Shown piece by piece: positions 1 through 9,129 of a stretch of 64,000 bases of DNA. A model generated the notes under the pieces. That model saw nothing but the letters and a program-made list of their open reading frames with translations. It searched no databases and was not told the origin of the DNA. The position numbers and the translations under genes are program-made. The stretch comes from Patescibacteria group bacterium (GTDB lineage: Bacteria > Patescibacteriota > Patescibacteriia > 2-12-FULL-60-25). The stretch covers positions 1 to 64,000 of the forward strand of contig JAQURS010000005.1 of NCBI GenBank assembly GCA_028715505.1, written 5' to 3'. Within the stretch, counting starts at the first letter, position 1. Each line of letters starts with the position of its first letter.

Positions 1-135
1 TAGGGAACTGGATAACTTACGGCTTTTTTTGAATAATGTCAATGGTTTGACATGTTTATAACTTCAACTCTAATTTTAGCCAAAATAAGCTGTCAAAGCC
101 GGCTGACAAAAAAGCGTTCAAATAATCACTGTTTA

Positions 136-2700
136 TTAAGCAGTTTTTTGGATAAACCGATAATAGACGCTCTTTCCCAATTGGACCACGATTCCATAAC
201 CAACCACAATCAAAAGGATTAATCCAATGATTTTAGGCGAGAGCGGCATGAATTCCAGCTGGCTGCCGAAAGTCGATTGAACGATAAAAACGGCTATGGC
301 GATGGAAACCAAACACATGGTGATGAGAATTTTGCTTGGTGGGTTGGCTAAACTGGTTTTACGCGACCGGAGCAATAAAATAACAACGACTTCAGTGATC
401 AATGATTCCACGAACCAGCCGCTGCGGAAGAGGGGAACGTTGGCATGCACGACAAAATACATAATTCCGAAAGTCGCGAAATCAGCCAAGCTGGAAATGG
501 GTCCAAAGAACCACATGAAGTTTGAAATTCTTTTAATATCCCATTTCCTCGGTTTGGCCAGATCCTCATCCGATACTTTATCCGTGGAGATGCCAAGCAT
601 GGGCACGTCGCCTAAAAGATTAAGGAGGAGTATTTGGGCGGGCAACATGGGCACGAACGGCAGAAACAAGGCAGCAAAAGCTAAAGAGAGCATGTTGCCG
701 AAATTAGAACTGATGGTCGTATTGATGTAGGTTTGCGTGTTCGCGAAAGTTCGTCGGCCTTCGCGGATGCCGTCGCAAAGCACGCCCAGATTTTTTTTAA
801 GCAGAATGACGCTGGCCGCTTCCTTGGCCACGTCCACCGCGTTTTCAAAAGAGATGCCTACGTCGGCCGCCCGCAAAGAAGGCGCGTCGTTGATGCCATC
901 GCCCATGAAACCCACGGTATGCCCGTGCTTTTTAAGCGCTTGGATGATTTGTAATTTTTGCGAAGGCGTAATGCCCGTAAAAACGTTAGCCAACTCAACG
1001 GCTTTTTCCAAACGGTTCTTATCCATGCGACCGATCTGATCACCAGTAAGCAATCCGCTTATCTTGAAACCAAGCTGTTCGGCCACGTGGCGTGTGATGC
1101 GTTCGCTGTCGCCGGTCAGGATGTTGATGCGGACGTTAAGATCCTGCAACGCGGCTAAGGCGGCTTTGGCCGTTTGCTTGGGGGCGTCGCTCATCAAAAT
1201 GAATCCGATAAGCTCAAGATCTTTTTCGTCTTGCGGTGAGTAACGGGATTGCTCGCCGATCTCGCGGCGGGCCACGGCGATCAGCCTGTATCCTTGCGAC
1301 TGGTATTTATCGGAAAGCGAGGCTAGTTTTTTCCGCATGCCCGCGTTCATGGCCGACTTTTCTTGATTTGATCCGGACCAATAATGCGAGCAGATTTGAA
1401 CCGTCTCTTTGACCGCGCCTTTGGTGATCAAGTAGCGCTGGCCGTCTTTCTTACCCAAAACGCAGCTCATGCGCCGCCTCGAGAAATCAAAGGAAACTAC
1501 GTCAAAAAGTTTGGTGCGTTTCAGCGCTTCGGGCAAAGCTTCGTGTTTGGCTTCTTCAAAAATAGCCTGGTCGATTGGGTTTTCCGCTCGGCCGTTTGGA
1601 TCCAGGGCCAGGCAGCGCGAGGCGTACAGAAGGGGAGCGGAGTCCGGTTTGCCCTCGGCGTCGACCGATTCCCTGACGCGGATTTTGCCGACCGTCAAAG
1701 TGCCGGTCTTATCGGTGCAAAATACGTCGGCATTGCCCAAGTCCTCGATGGCCATTAATTTTTTGACCATGACCTGCTTCTGGCTCAAGTGGATGGCGCC
1801 GCGAGAAAGATTGATGGTCACGATCATTGGGAAAAGCTCGGGCGAAAGGCCAACGGCCAAGGCCAAAGCGAAAAGCAATGATTCGATCCAATTGCCGCGG
1901 ATGAGCCCCATGCCAATGGCGGCCACCAGGATCAGTCCGATGGTGACTTTGAGCAAAAAATTGCTGAAGCTGCGTACGCCTTTTTGAAAATCAGTCTCCT
2001 CGACTTTTTCCCCGAGCAGCGCGGCCGTCCGTCCCATTTCGGTATTTTTTCCGACGGCCACCACCACGCCAAGCCCCGAGCCTTGCACCACATGCGTTCC
2101 CATGAACGCCATATTGACTTGGTCTTGGGGAGTCAGCTTGCGTCCGGCAATGGCGTCGTATGATTTTGGAACCGGCATGGACTCGCCGGTCAGTACCGAC
2201 TCGTCCGTTTCCAAATCATTCGTCTTCACGATTCTAAGGTCGGCTGAGATGACGGTTCCCGGTTCAAGTAAAACTAAATCGCCGAGCACAATCTCCCGCG
2301 CGTCAAGAGTTATCTGTTTGCCGTTTCTTATGATGGACGCGTAGCGGGTCAATTTTTTTCTAAGAAGGCGCAGGGCCCTTTCACTCCGGTATTCTTGGAC
2401 AAAAGCCAAGACGCTGCTCATGCCTACCATGACGATGATCATGATTACTTGCCGCGGTTCGCCGAGGAAGTAGGCGATGGCGCTCGCGAAAAGCAGGATC
2501 AAAACGAGCGGGCTTTTGAACTGTCTTAAGAAAATCAGCCAGCCGGGAATATTCTTTTCGCCTTGAATTTCATTTAAACCGTATTTTTTTAAACGTAAAT
2601 TAGCCTCATCGTGGGATAAGCCTTTTAAAGACGTTTGATAGGTTTTGAAAGTCTGATCAAGGTTCTTCGACCAAGGTGCAGAGTTGCCGTTAACAGGCAT
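136..2700 (-). CDS. mgtA: Magnesium-translocating P-type ATPase (MgtA-like)
   Basis: This is an 854-residue P-type cation pump that moves ions across the cytoplasmic membrane at the cost of ATP. It shows the TGES actuator loop (171-174), the phosphorylation motif DKTGT (330-334) and the hinge motif GDGINDAPS (600-608). The transmembrane-4 sequence LSPELFPM (285-292) is the pattern of the MgtA/MgtB magnesium family rather than of calcium or heavy-metal pumps. A cation-ATPase N-terminal domain precedes the first membrane pair and about six helices follow the catalytic domain. The length is normal for MgtA. The start codon lies 6 nt after a TATAAT box, so a leaderless mRNA is likely. Substrate assignment to magnesium is by family only. 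Confidence 0.9.
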   Translation of the reverse strand: MPVNGNSAPWSKNLDQTFKTYQTSLKGLSHDEANLRLKKYGLNEIQGEKNIPGWLIFLRQFKSPLVLILLFASAIAYFLGEPRQVIMIIVMVGMSSVLAFVQEYRSERALRLLRKKLTRYASIIRNGKQITLDAREIVLGDLVLLEPGTVISADLRIVKTNDLETDESVLTGESMPVPKSYDAIAGRKLTPQDQVNMAFMGTHVVQGSGLGVVVAVGKNTEMGRTAALLGEKVEETDFQKGVRSFSNFLLKVTIGLILVAAIGMGLIRGNWIESLLFALALAVGLSPELFPMIVTINLSRGAIHLSQKQVMVKKLMAIEDLGNADVFCTDKTGTLTVGKIRVRESVDAEGKPDSAPLLYASRCLALDPNGRAENPIDQAIFEEAKHEALPEALKRTKLFDVVSFDFSRRRMSCVLGKKDGQRYLITKGAVKETVQICSHYWSGSNQEKSAMNAGMRKKLASLSDKYQSQGYRLIAVARREIGEQSRYSPQDEKDLELIGFILMSDAPKQTAKAALAALQDLNVRINILTGDSERITRHVAEQLGFKISGLLTGDQIGRMDKNRLEKAVELANVFTGITPSQKLQIIQALKKHGHTVGFMGDGINDAPSLRAADVGISFENAVDVAKEAASVILLKKNLGVLCDGIREGRRTFANTQTYINTTISSNFGNMLSLAFAALFLPFVPMLPAQILLLNLLGDVPMLGISTDKVSDEDLAKPRKWDIKRISNFMWFFGPISSLADFATFGIMYFVVHANVPLFRSGWFVESLITEVVVILLLRSRKTSLANPPSKILITMCLVSIAIAVFIVQSTFGSQLEFMPLSPKIIGLILLIVVGYGIVVQLGKSVYYRFIQKTA

Positions 2701-2706
2701 GTGTTA

Positions 2707-2715
2707 ATTATATCA
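2707..2715 (-). promoter_or_regulatory. Extended -10 promoter of mgtA (leaderless type)
   Basis: On the minus strand TGA followed by TATAAT (2712-2707) ends 6 nt before the ATG at 2700. No good -35 box is visible, so the extended -10 probably carries recognition. Transcription would start at or next to the A of ATG. Confidence 0.6.
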
Positions 2716-2769
2716 TATTTTAGCTGAGTTTTTATCCATAAATAATGTCCAAAGCATGACATGCCAGGC

Positions 2770-2798
2770 TTGACAAAATGCCTTTTTTCTGCTATATT
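2770..2798 (+). promoter_or_regulatory. Promoter of the 55-residue basic protein cassette
   Basis: TTGACA (2770-2775), a 17-nt spacer and TATATT (2793-2798) make a near-consensus sigma-70 type promoter with TGC just before the -10. The block CCAGGCTTGACA and the T-rich spacer recur almost unchanged at 10985-11017 in front of another orphan gene. Confidence 0.75.
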
Positions 2799-2841
2799 AA
2801 TTTGTTCTTTAAACTCTAGAATCGTGCCTAAAGATGGCTAT

Positions 2842-2894
2842 GTTGAGTCTAATCCCGCGTTTTACCCTCTGTAGAGCGCCGAATTAGGCTCAAC
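2842..2894 (+). promoter_or_regulatory. Structured 5' leader hairpin
   Basis: GTTGAGTCTAAT (2842-2853) pairs with ATTAGGCTCAAC (2883-2894), leaving one G-U pair. A second small hairpin, CAACAC with GTGTTG, follows directly. The structure lies between the promoter and the Shine-Dalgarno sequence of the small gene at 2937, so it may act on translation or stability. No known riboswitch class was recognised. Confidence 0.45.
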
Positions 2895-2936
2895 ACAACC
2901 CGTGTTGGCCAATCAGCTCAGCTGGGGGAGGTTGCC

Positions 2937-3104
2937 ATGGTTTCTCGTTTCGAACGTGAGGCAAAGAGAAGTCAGCGACGTGCTGCCAAGGTTGCCAAGA
3001 AGGCTCAGAAAGCCGCCACCCTCGCGGCCAACATGGTCGTTCAGCGGCCGGACAAGCCACCCACGCCCGTCATTCCTCGCGACGACCAAAAGGAGCCTCC
3101 ATAG
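2937..3104 (+). CDS. Small basic orphan protein, 55 residues
   Basis: ATG at 2937 follows a strong GGGGGAGG Shine-Dalgarno site. The product is 55 residues: an Arg/Lys/Ala-rich, probably helical N-terminal half (residues 1-33) and a Pro-rich tail ending in KEPP. There is no signal peptide or membrane segment. The gene stands alone between its own promoter (2770) and terminator (3158-3212), which supports it being real despite its size. The basic helix suggests nucleic-acid or ribosome binding, but that is only an inference; I recognise no family. Confidence 0.5.
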   Translation: MVSRFEREAKRSQRRAAKVAKKAQKAATLAANMVVQRPDKPPTPVIPRDDQKEPP

Positions 3105-3157
3105 CGTGGCTCGCACGATTCATCTCACTTCTGCGTTGTAGCATTCTGCCGCAACGC

Positions 3158-3212
3158 AAACCCACCTTGGGATTCGTCAGAGCAGTTTGACGAGCATCGA
3201 GGTGGGTTTTTG
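3158..3212 (+). terminator. Intrinsic terminator of the small basic gene
   Basis: AACCCACCT pairs with AGGTGGGTT around an inner perfect hairpin (TCGTCA with TGACGA), followed by a short T run. It separates the small gene from valS. Confidence 0.7.
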
Positions 3213-3218
3213 GTTAGC

Positions 3219-3247
3219 TTGCAGTTCGCATAATATTTCCGTAATAT
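3219..3247 (+). promoter_or_regulatory. Promoter of valS
   Basis: TTGCAG, a 17-nt spacer and TAATAT (3242-3247) end 10 nt before the valS ATG. The expected transcript would have a leader of only a few nucleotides and no Shine-Dalgarno site. Confidence 0.6.
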
Positions 3248-3257
3248 AAGGGCTATT

Positions 3258-5930
3258 ATGGATTTGAAAGATTTGCCAAAGGCGTACGATGCCGCGGCCG
3301 TGGAGGCCGGTATTTTTAAGCAATGGGAAAGCTCGGGCGCTTTCGACCCGGACGGTTTGGAAAAGCTCGATCCGCGATATAAGGAAGCCGATCCTTATTG
3401 CATTGTCCTGCCGCCGCCTAACCGCACCGGCACTTTGCATTTGGGCCACGCCAAAATGTTGGCCGTGGAAGATTTGCTTATCCGCTTCTATCGCATGCTC
3501 GGCCGCAAGACTTATTGGGTGCCGGGCACGGACCATGCGGCTTTAGCCACGCAAGTTAAAGTCGAGCAACTTTTGATCAAAGAGGGTCATAAGGATCCGC
3601 GGAAGGAATTGGGCCGCGAAAAATTTTTGGAAAAAGTGAAAGAATTCGCCCAGCAATCGCGCGACACGATCGTCAGCCAATGCAAAGCCATGGGTTCGTC
3701 CATGGATTGGAAGAGGGAAAAATATACTTTGGACGAAGAGCGCAACCGGGCGGTCAACGAAGTTTTCAAGATGATGTTCGAGGACGGTTTGATCGAGCGC
3801 GGTTATCGCGTGGTCAATTGGGACCCGGTTTTTCAAACGACCCTCTCGGATGACGAAGTCGAACACAAAGAGACGCAAGCTGAATTGGTCACATTCAAAT
3901 ACGACAAAGATTTTCCCATCGAGATTTCGACCACGCGTCCCGAGACGAAGTTCGGCGATACCGCCGTGGCCGTGCATCCGGACGACGAACGGTACAAAAA
4001 GTTTATCGGGCAAACTTTTAAAGCGAATTTTTGCGGCAAGGAAATCTCGGTCAAAGTCGTCGCTGATCCGGTCGTCGATCCCGCTTTTGGCACGGGCGCT
4101 TTGGGCGTGACGCCGGCGCACTCCATGATTGACGCTGAGCTTGCCGAGCGTCATCAACTTCCGATGGTTCAAGTCATCGGAACGGACGGCAAGATGATGG
4201 CCGAGGCTGGTGCTGGTTTTTCGGGGTTGACCATCAAAGAAGCCCGCCAAAAGATCGTCGAAACACTTGAGGTGAACGGATGTTTGATCAAAAAAGAAAC
4301 TGTTCCTCAGAGCTTGCTTATCGCTCAACGCGGCGAATCGCCGGTCGAGCAATTGCCTTTGCGCCAATGGTTCGTGCGCGTCAATAAGCCTTTTAAGCTC
4401 AGGCAGGATACTTTGGGCAGATGGCAAAAAGGGGACGAAGCAACGCTCAAGGATTTGATGAGCTTCGCGGTCGAATCAAAACAGATCAGGATCTTGCCGG
4501 AAAGTTTTGAGAAAATTTACTTCCATTGGGTCAACAATCTGCGCGACTGGTGCATCTCGCGCCAGATTTGGTTTGGGCATCAAATTCCGGTTTGGTATAA
4601 CGGCGAAAAGATTGAGGTGGGTAATGAATCTCCGGGTGAAGGTTGGGAACGCGATCCCGATACGCTAGATACGTGGTTTTCATCGGGGCTTTGGACTTTT
4701 TCGACTTTGGGTTGGCCTGATAAAAAAGCTTGGGGCAACAACCGCGGGTATCATCCGACTAACGTGCTCGAAACCGGGTACGACATTTTGTTTTTCTGGG
4801 TGGCGCGCATGATCCTCATGTCGACTTACGTTTTGGGTGAGATTCCGTTCCGTGACGTTTACCTGCACGGTTTGGTGCGCGACGAAAAAGGCCGCAAGAT
4901 GTCCAAGTCGCTCGGCAACGTGCTTGATCCGCTTGAACTCATCCCCAAGTATGGCACGGACGCCGTCCGGCTTTCGCTCGTGATGGGCACGGCGCCAGGC
5001 ATGGACCAAAAACTTTCGGAGGAAAAGATCAAAGATTTCCGTAATTTCACCAACAAACTTTGGAATATCTCGCGTTACATCATGATGACCACGGCCGGCG
5101 TTACTAAAGAGCAGGCAGACGAGCAATGGACTAAGGGCCCGATTACCTTGTCGGATAAATGGATATTGTCCCGGCTGCACGAAGTCCAAACCAACGTCAC
5201 GCAACTCATCACTGAATACCAGTTTTCGCAGGCCGGCGAACTTTTGCGTGATTTCACCTGGGGCGATTTCGCCGATTGGTATCTTGAAATATCGAAAATC
5301 GAAAAAAACAAAGACGCCATCCTTTGGCACGTTCTCTCGCGCCTGTTGCCCATGTGGCATCCTTTCATGCCGTTCGTGACCGAGCACATCTGGTCATTGA
5401 TCGGTGATCCGCGCCAGCTTGTGGTTTCGCCCTGGCCCAGTTCGGCGCATATCCGCGATGAGGAAAGCGAAAAGGAATTCGCCGTCATCCGCAATTTGAT
5501 CACCGACATCCGGCGCCTTAGGGCGGAACAGGGGATCGAACCGGCTTCTTTCGTTAAAATTAATTTGATCGTGGACAAGGATACCGCCAGGTTGATCAAA
5601 GAGAACGATTCGGTCGTCAAGCAACTGGCGCGCATCGAGACGATCGATTTGGTGGACTCGATTCCAGAGGGTTGGCCGACCGCCGTTTCGGGAAAAATCG
5701 TGATCGGCTTGAACGTGGCCAGCGGGTTGGATATCGGCAAAGAAAAGGCGAAAATCGAAAAAGAAATTTCAGGTCTCAAACCTTACGTCGAATCGACCAC
5801 GGCCAAGCTCAGCGATAAGGAGTTCATTTCAAAGGCGCCGGAGAAAGTCGTGCAAGGGATGCAGGAAAAGTTGGATGAAGCCAAAATGAAAATTGAAGCG
5901 CTGGAAAAGAGATTGATCAGCCTAAAATAA
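3258..5930 (+). CDS. valS: Valyl-tRNA synthetase
   Basis: This 890-residue class I synthetase charges tRNA-Val with valine in the cytoplasm. The HIGH motif appears as HLGH (61-64) after PPPNRTGTL, and KMSKS is at 547-551. The CP1 editing domain lies between (about 170-380, containing TTRPET and the GTGALGVTPAH segment), an anticodon-binding domain follows, and the last 80 residues form the charged coiled coil usual for ValRS. Length is normal. The chosen ATG sits just behind a strong promoter and has no Shine-Dalgarno sequence. The tRNA-Val gene lies at 13.3 kb in this window. Confidence 0.97.
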   Translation: MDLKDLPKAYDAAAVEAGIFKQWESSGAFDPDGLEKLDPRYKEADPYCIVLPPPNRTGTLHLGHAKMLAVEDLLIRFYRMLGRKTYWVPGTDHAALATQVKVEQLLIKEGHKDPRKELGREKFLEKVKEFAQQSRDTIVSQCKAMGSSMDWKREKYTLDEERNRAVNEVFKMMFEDGLIERGYRVVNWDPVFQTTLSDDEVEHKETQAELVTFKYDKDFPIEISTTRPETKFGDTAVAVHPDDERYKKFIGQTFKANFCGKEISVKVVADPVVDPAFGTGALGVTPAHSMIDAELAERHQLPMVQVIGTDGKMMAEAGAGFSGLTIKEARQKIVETLEVNGCLIKKETVPQSLLIAQRGESPVEQLPLRQWFVRVNKPFKLRQDTLGRWQKGDEATLKDLMSFAVESKQIRILPESFEKIYFHWVNNLRDWCISRQIWFGHQIPVWYNGEKIEVGNESPGEGWERDPDTLDTWFSSGLWTFSTLGWPDKKAWGNNRGYHPTNVLETGYDILFFWVARMILMSTYVLGEIPFRDVYLHGLVRDEKGRKMSKSLGNVLDPLELIPKYGTDAVRLSLVMGTAPGMDQKLSEEKIKDFRNFTNKLWNISRYIMMTTAGVTKEQADEQWTKGPITLSDKWILSRLHEVQTNVTQLITEYQFSQAGELLRDFTWGDFADWYLEISKIEKNKDAILWHVLSRLLPMWHPFMPFVTEHIWSLIGDPRQLVVSPWPSSAHIRDEESEKEFAVIRNLITDIRRLRAEQGIEPASFVKINLIVDKDTARLIKENDSVVKQLARIETIDLVDSIPEGWPTAVSGKIVIGLNVASGLDIGKEKAKIEKEISGLKPYVESTTAKLSDKEFISKAPEKVVQGMQEKLDEAKMKIEALEKRLISLK

Positions 5931-5932
5931 AA

Positions 5933-5952
5933 AATCCCAGATAGTCTGGGTA
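5933..5952 (-). terminator. Terminator of the 212-residue hypothetical gene
   Basis: CCCAGA and TCTGGG form a short stem. Read on the minus strand it is followed by a T-rich run, so it ends the gene at 5960-6598; the same stem lies just after the valS stop. Confidence 0.6.
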
Positions 5953-5959
5953 GGAGTCA

Positions 5960-6598
5960 TTACCAGTTGTCGTCCACGTTGTCTTTTTCGGGCGGCTTGG
6001 AATCATTGACGCGGGCAGAAGTCTGCTCTGGAGCCACGTCGGGCGAGCTGATCATGTCGCTTTCAAGCAAGGTCGGGGCTAAATCCCTGGGCAAAGGAGC
6101 TGGTCTTGGAATGGCAACCACCACTCTTCGCTCGGCCTTGGCGAAAGTACGCGGTGGAAGAGTATTGCGGCGAACCTCGGCCTTGGCCTCGAACACGAGC
6201 AAGGTCCTGTCCGCCTGGATGAGCGCGAACGGTTGCATGCGCTTAAGATTCATACCATGCTCGTGGAATTTGCGGATGCTGGCATTTAGTTTTACGCGTT
6301 TCACGGCCCGGTAAGCGTGACTGCCAGAGGAGCGCAATAACTTGATTTCGCACAAGAAGGCGCCAAGCGGGCGGATTTCCACTCGCAGGTCTCCTTTGAC
6401 CCACGAACGGATGTCTTGGTCCACGGAAGAACGCAGCGCCACCCGGGTTAGAAAACGGAGGATCGCACTTTCGCAGTTGTTTGGCTGAGCGATTTCGGCT
6501 AAACGATCAAAAAGCGCGAACGCGTCCTTGCTGTTTTGCAGTGCCTGGGCCAGCACCTGCTCTGAGAGATCGTCGATTTGAAGGTGCGAAAAATCCAT
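5960..6598 (-). CDS. Uncharacterised 212-residue soluble protein
   Basis: The ATG at 6598 is preceded by a clear GGGAGG Shine-Dalgarno site, unlike most core genes here. The first 85 residues are predicted helical; the middle (85-160) reads as alternating beta strands with basic loops; the last 50 residues are Pro/Ser/Asp-rich and probably disordered, ending in DNVDDNW. No signal peptide or transmembrane segment is visible and no family is recognised. It lies between two convergent or codirectional neighbours with its own terminator and belongs to the set of Shine-Dalgarno-led orphan genes of this window. Confidence 0.7.
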   Translation of the reverse strand: MDFSHLQIDDLSEQVLAQALQNSKDAFALFDRLAEIAQPNNCESAILRFLTRVALRSSVDQDIRSWVKGDLRVEIRPLGAFLCEIKLLRSSGSHAYRAVKRVKLNASIRKFHEHGMNLKRMQPFALIQADRTLLVFEAKAEVRRNTLPPRTFAKAERRVVVAIPRPAPLPRDLAPTLLESDMISSPDVAPEQTSARVNDSKPPEKDNVDDNW

Positions 6599-6655
6599 GG
6601 CTTACCTCCCGGTAAACAGCCAATCATAATTGTGTTTTCCTGTAAAGCCTGAGAG

Positions 6656-7666
6656 CTAGGATCTGTCGGTCCGTTTCTTTTTTACCGCCAGCCAGGTAAA
6701 GATTCCGGCTACTAAGCCGCAAATGATAGCAACGCCCCAGAGAAGGGTATTTAAGTTCCAAAAATTGTTTTTAGTTTTATCCCCCATATTCTCCTTGTCG
6801 AAGGGGGAGGCTGGAAGTGATTCCGTTGAAGTAACAGTCTCGGTCGAAGTCGAAGCGATAAATTCGACCGTGGAAGTAGGCTCGATGGTTGTTAAGTCTG
6901 ACGAAGTCGCGGCCGCGGTTGTCGTTTGGATTTGCGATGTGCTTAGGGGTTCGTCGGGCGGAGCAGTGACGGTAATCTTTGTCGTTGGAGTTTGCGTTGT
7001 TTTAGTCGTCGCTTTAGCCACGGGCTGCGCCGTCTGCGTTTGGCTGCCTTGGTTGTTGCCGCTAGTCTGCTGGGTCTGAGCCACGACCGGAATTTCTTTT
7101 TTCCAACGGCTTGGGTCAAGCGGATAATAATCATTTTTATCGTTCACTCCGTCGCCGTCCGTATCGGCTTTATAAGGATCAGTGCCAATGGCACGTTCCT
7201 CTTCATTAGTCAGTCCGTCGTTATCAATATCAGGATCAAGCTGGTCACGGATACCGTCTCCGTCCGTGTCTTGGTCGACATAGATGGTTATTTGGGAGGA
7301 GTAATTGGCCAGCGCCGGATCGTTCATGCTGGCATCGGGCACGAGTTTGACTTTAACGACGTGGCTCCCGGCAACCTTAGGAGTCCAAGCCGACCAGATT
7401 TCTTCCAGGCTGCCGTCGACTTTGGCCGAAAAACTCTTCATGCCGAAATTCGTGCCGTTATCAATGAAAACCGCGATTCCTTCATTATCCAGGTGCCCGA
7501 TATTTTTAATTGTCACGTAAAATTTAACCGTTTGATTGATCATGACCGGGTTGGCGTCTACGCGTATGCCCCCTTCCGGAATAGTGAGTTCGTAATCCCC
7601 GGTAGCATTGGCAGCTAAAGGCAGCAAAATCATGGCTAGAGCAAAGGCCCAGTGGCGGAGTTTCAT
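6656..7666 (-). CDS. Secreted, membrane-anchored protein with calcium-binding type 3 repeats
   Basis: A signal peptide (residues 1-21, ending ANA) precedes an Ig-like or CARDB-like beta domain (25-130). Next come thrombospondin type 3 style repeats rich in DxDxDGxxD (about 132-185, for example DTDGDGIRDQLDPDIDNDG), which bind calcium in known families. A long Ser/Thr-rich linker (195-295) leads to one C-terminal transmembrane helix (about 305-327) and a basic KKKR tail. The layout fits a cell-surface protein held by its C-terminus. It is divergently transcribed from tyrS. The exact ligand is unknown. Confidence 0.8.
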   Translation of the reverse strand: MKLRHWAFALAMILLPLAANATGDYELTIPEGGIRVDANPVMINQTVKFYVTIKNIGHLDNEGIAVFIDNGTNFGMKSFSAKVDGSLEEIWSAWTPKVAGSHVVKVKLVPDASMNDPALANYSSQITIYVDQDTDGDGIRDQLDPDIDNDGLTNEEERAIGTDPYKADTDGDGVNDKNDYYPLDPSRWKKEIPVVAQTQQTSGNNQGSQTQTAQPVAKATTKTTQTPTTKITVTAPPDEPLSTSQIQTTTAAATSSDLTTIEPTSTVEFIASTSTETVTSTESLPASPFDKENMGDKTKNNFWNLNTLLWGVAIICGLVAGIFTWLAVKKKRTDRS

Positions 7667-7687
7667 ATGGGTGAATTATATCACTAT

Positions 7688-7716
7688 TTGTCATTTTGCC
7701 CCTTTTTGGCTAAGAT
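7688..7716 (+). promoter_or_regulatory. Promoter of tyrS (leaderless type)
   Basis: TTGTCA (7688-7693), a 17-nt spacer and TAAGAT (7711-7716) end 6 nt before the tyrS ATG at 7723, which predicts a leaderless transcript. Confidence 0.7.
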
Positions 7717-7722
7717 TCGTGC

Positions 7723-9126
7723 ATGCCTAACATCAAAACTGACGAACAGTCAGTCACGAATTTCTTGGAAAGAGCGGTCGAGAACGTCTTTCCTAACAAA
7801 GACGCCTTTGCCAAAGCCATGTCGTCCGGTAAACGTTTGACGGCTTACCTTGGAATCGATCCGACCGGGCCTTCTTTGCATCTTGGCCATGCCATTGCCA
7901 TGCGCAAACTTAAGGAACTGCAGGACATGGGCCATCGTTGCATACTTTTGATCGGGGACTTTACGGCCATGATCGGCGATCCCACGGACAAGACGGCCGC
8001 CCGCAAGCAGCTCACGCGCGACCAGGTTTTGGAAAACTGCAAAAACTACCGCGTCCAAGCTGCGAAAATTTTGGACATGGATGGCAAACAAACTGGTAAT
8101 CCGATTGAGATGAAGTACAACAGCGAATGGCTGGGCAAATTGAGTTTTGCCGAAGTGCTCGAGTTGGCTTCGCATTTCACCGTCCAACAGATGTTGGAGC
8201 GCGACATGTTCCGCCGCCGCATGTCTTGGCGGTCGGTATGCCCAGAGTGCAAGAACGAAAATTTGATGTCGGCCGAAATTCAACAGACGGTTACGGACGA
8301 ACGCGGCAAAAAGGTGGTGCTTTCGAGCATCGACGACCTAACGTGGAAATGCAAACACTGCGGCCGCGAGTACACGACTGAAACGGCCAATGAGATCCAC
8401 TCTCCGCGTCCTGTCTTCGTCCACGAATTTTTATATCCTCTCATGCAGGGTTACGATTCGGTGGCCATGGATGTGGACATTGAAATCGGCGGCAACGACC
8501 AAACGTTTAACATGCTGGCCGGCCGCGATTTAATGAAGGATTTGAAAGGCAAGGAAAAATTCGTTTTGGCCTGCAAACTCTTGGCCGATCCGGAAGGTAA
8601 GAAGATGGGCAAGAGCGAAGGCAACATGATTACGTTGAACGATTCGCCGGAAGACATGTTCGGGAAAGTCATGAGCTGGCCGGACGGCGTGATCCTAGAC
8701 GGGTTGGAGCTTTGCACCAACATTCCGGGCGAGGAGATCGACGAGATTGCCGGACGTTTGGATGACGGCGTCAATCCGGTTGGTTTTAAGCGCCGCTTGG
8801 CCCGCGAAATCGTTTCCACCTGGCATTCCATTGAAGACGCCAACCGAGCGGAAGAACATTTTGACCGGCTTTTCAAAGATCATCAGGCTCCGAAAGACAT
8901 GCCCGAGTTCGAAGTGTCATCCAGGAAAAATAAATTAGTGGACTTGCTAATGGCTTCCAAACTTGTGCCTTCAAAGACCGAGGCCAAGCGGCAGATTGAG
9001 CAAGGCGCGGTCAAAGTCGACGGTCAGGTCGTGGAAGACCCGGAAGCCCAAGTCGAACTCGCGGACGGGGAGCTCATTCTGCAAAAGGGCAAACGAGGCT
9101 TTGCCAAAATAGTCCTCAAAAATTGA
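7723..9126 (+). CDS. tyrS: Tyrosyl-tRNA synthetase with an inserted zinc ribbon
   Basis: This 467-residue class I synthetase charges tRNA-Tyr. HLGH is at 53-56, the signature loop reads KMGKS (294-298), and an S4-like RNA-binding domain forms the C-terminus (about 400-467). It is 40-60 residues longer than common TyrRS because of an insertion between ERDMFRRR and the conserved HEFLYPLMQGYD segment. The insertion holds two CxxC pairs (C173/C176 and C210/C213), the pattern of a zinc ribbon. tyrS and argS are 3 nt apart and probably co-transcribed. Confidence 0.95.
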   Translation: MPNIKTDEQSVTNFLERAVENVFPNKDAFAKAMSSGKRLTAYLGIDPTGPSLHLGHAIAMRKLKELQDMGHRCILLIGDFTAMIGDPTDKTAARKQLTRDQVLENCKNYRVQAAKILDMDGKQTGNPIEMKYNSEWLGKLSFAEVLELASHFTVQQMLERDMFRRRMSWRSVCPECKNENLMSAEIQQTVTDERGKKVVLSSIDDLTWKCKHCGREYTTETANEIHSPRPVFVHEFLYPLMQGYDSVAMDVDIEIGGNDQTFNMLAGRDLMKDLKGKEKFVLACKLLADPEGKKMGKSEGNMITLNDSPEDMFGKVMSWPDGVILDGLELCTNIPGEEIDEIAGRLDDGVNPVGFKRRLAREIVSTWHSIEDANRAEEHFDRLFKDHQAPKDMPEFEVSSRKNKLVDLLMASKLVPSKTEAKRQIEQGAVKVDGQVVEDPEAQVELADGELILQKGKRGFAKIVLKN

Positions 9127-9129
9127 TTT

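Noticed and set aside
1-135. A gene fragment or terminator at the left edge
   Set aside because: No coding frame or clear hairpin; a TTGACA (47-52) with a weak TAATTT 18 nt later is the only signal, and its target is unclear.
2761-2790. A terminator made of AGGC/GCCT plus T run around the TTGACA at 2770
   Set aside because: The stem is only 4 bp and no plus-strand gene lies upstream, so it is treated as part of the promoter only.
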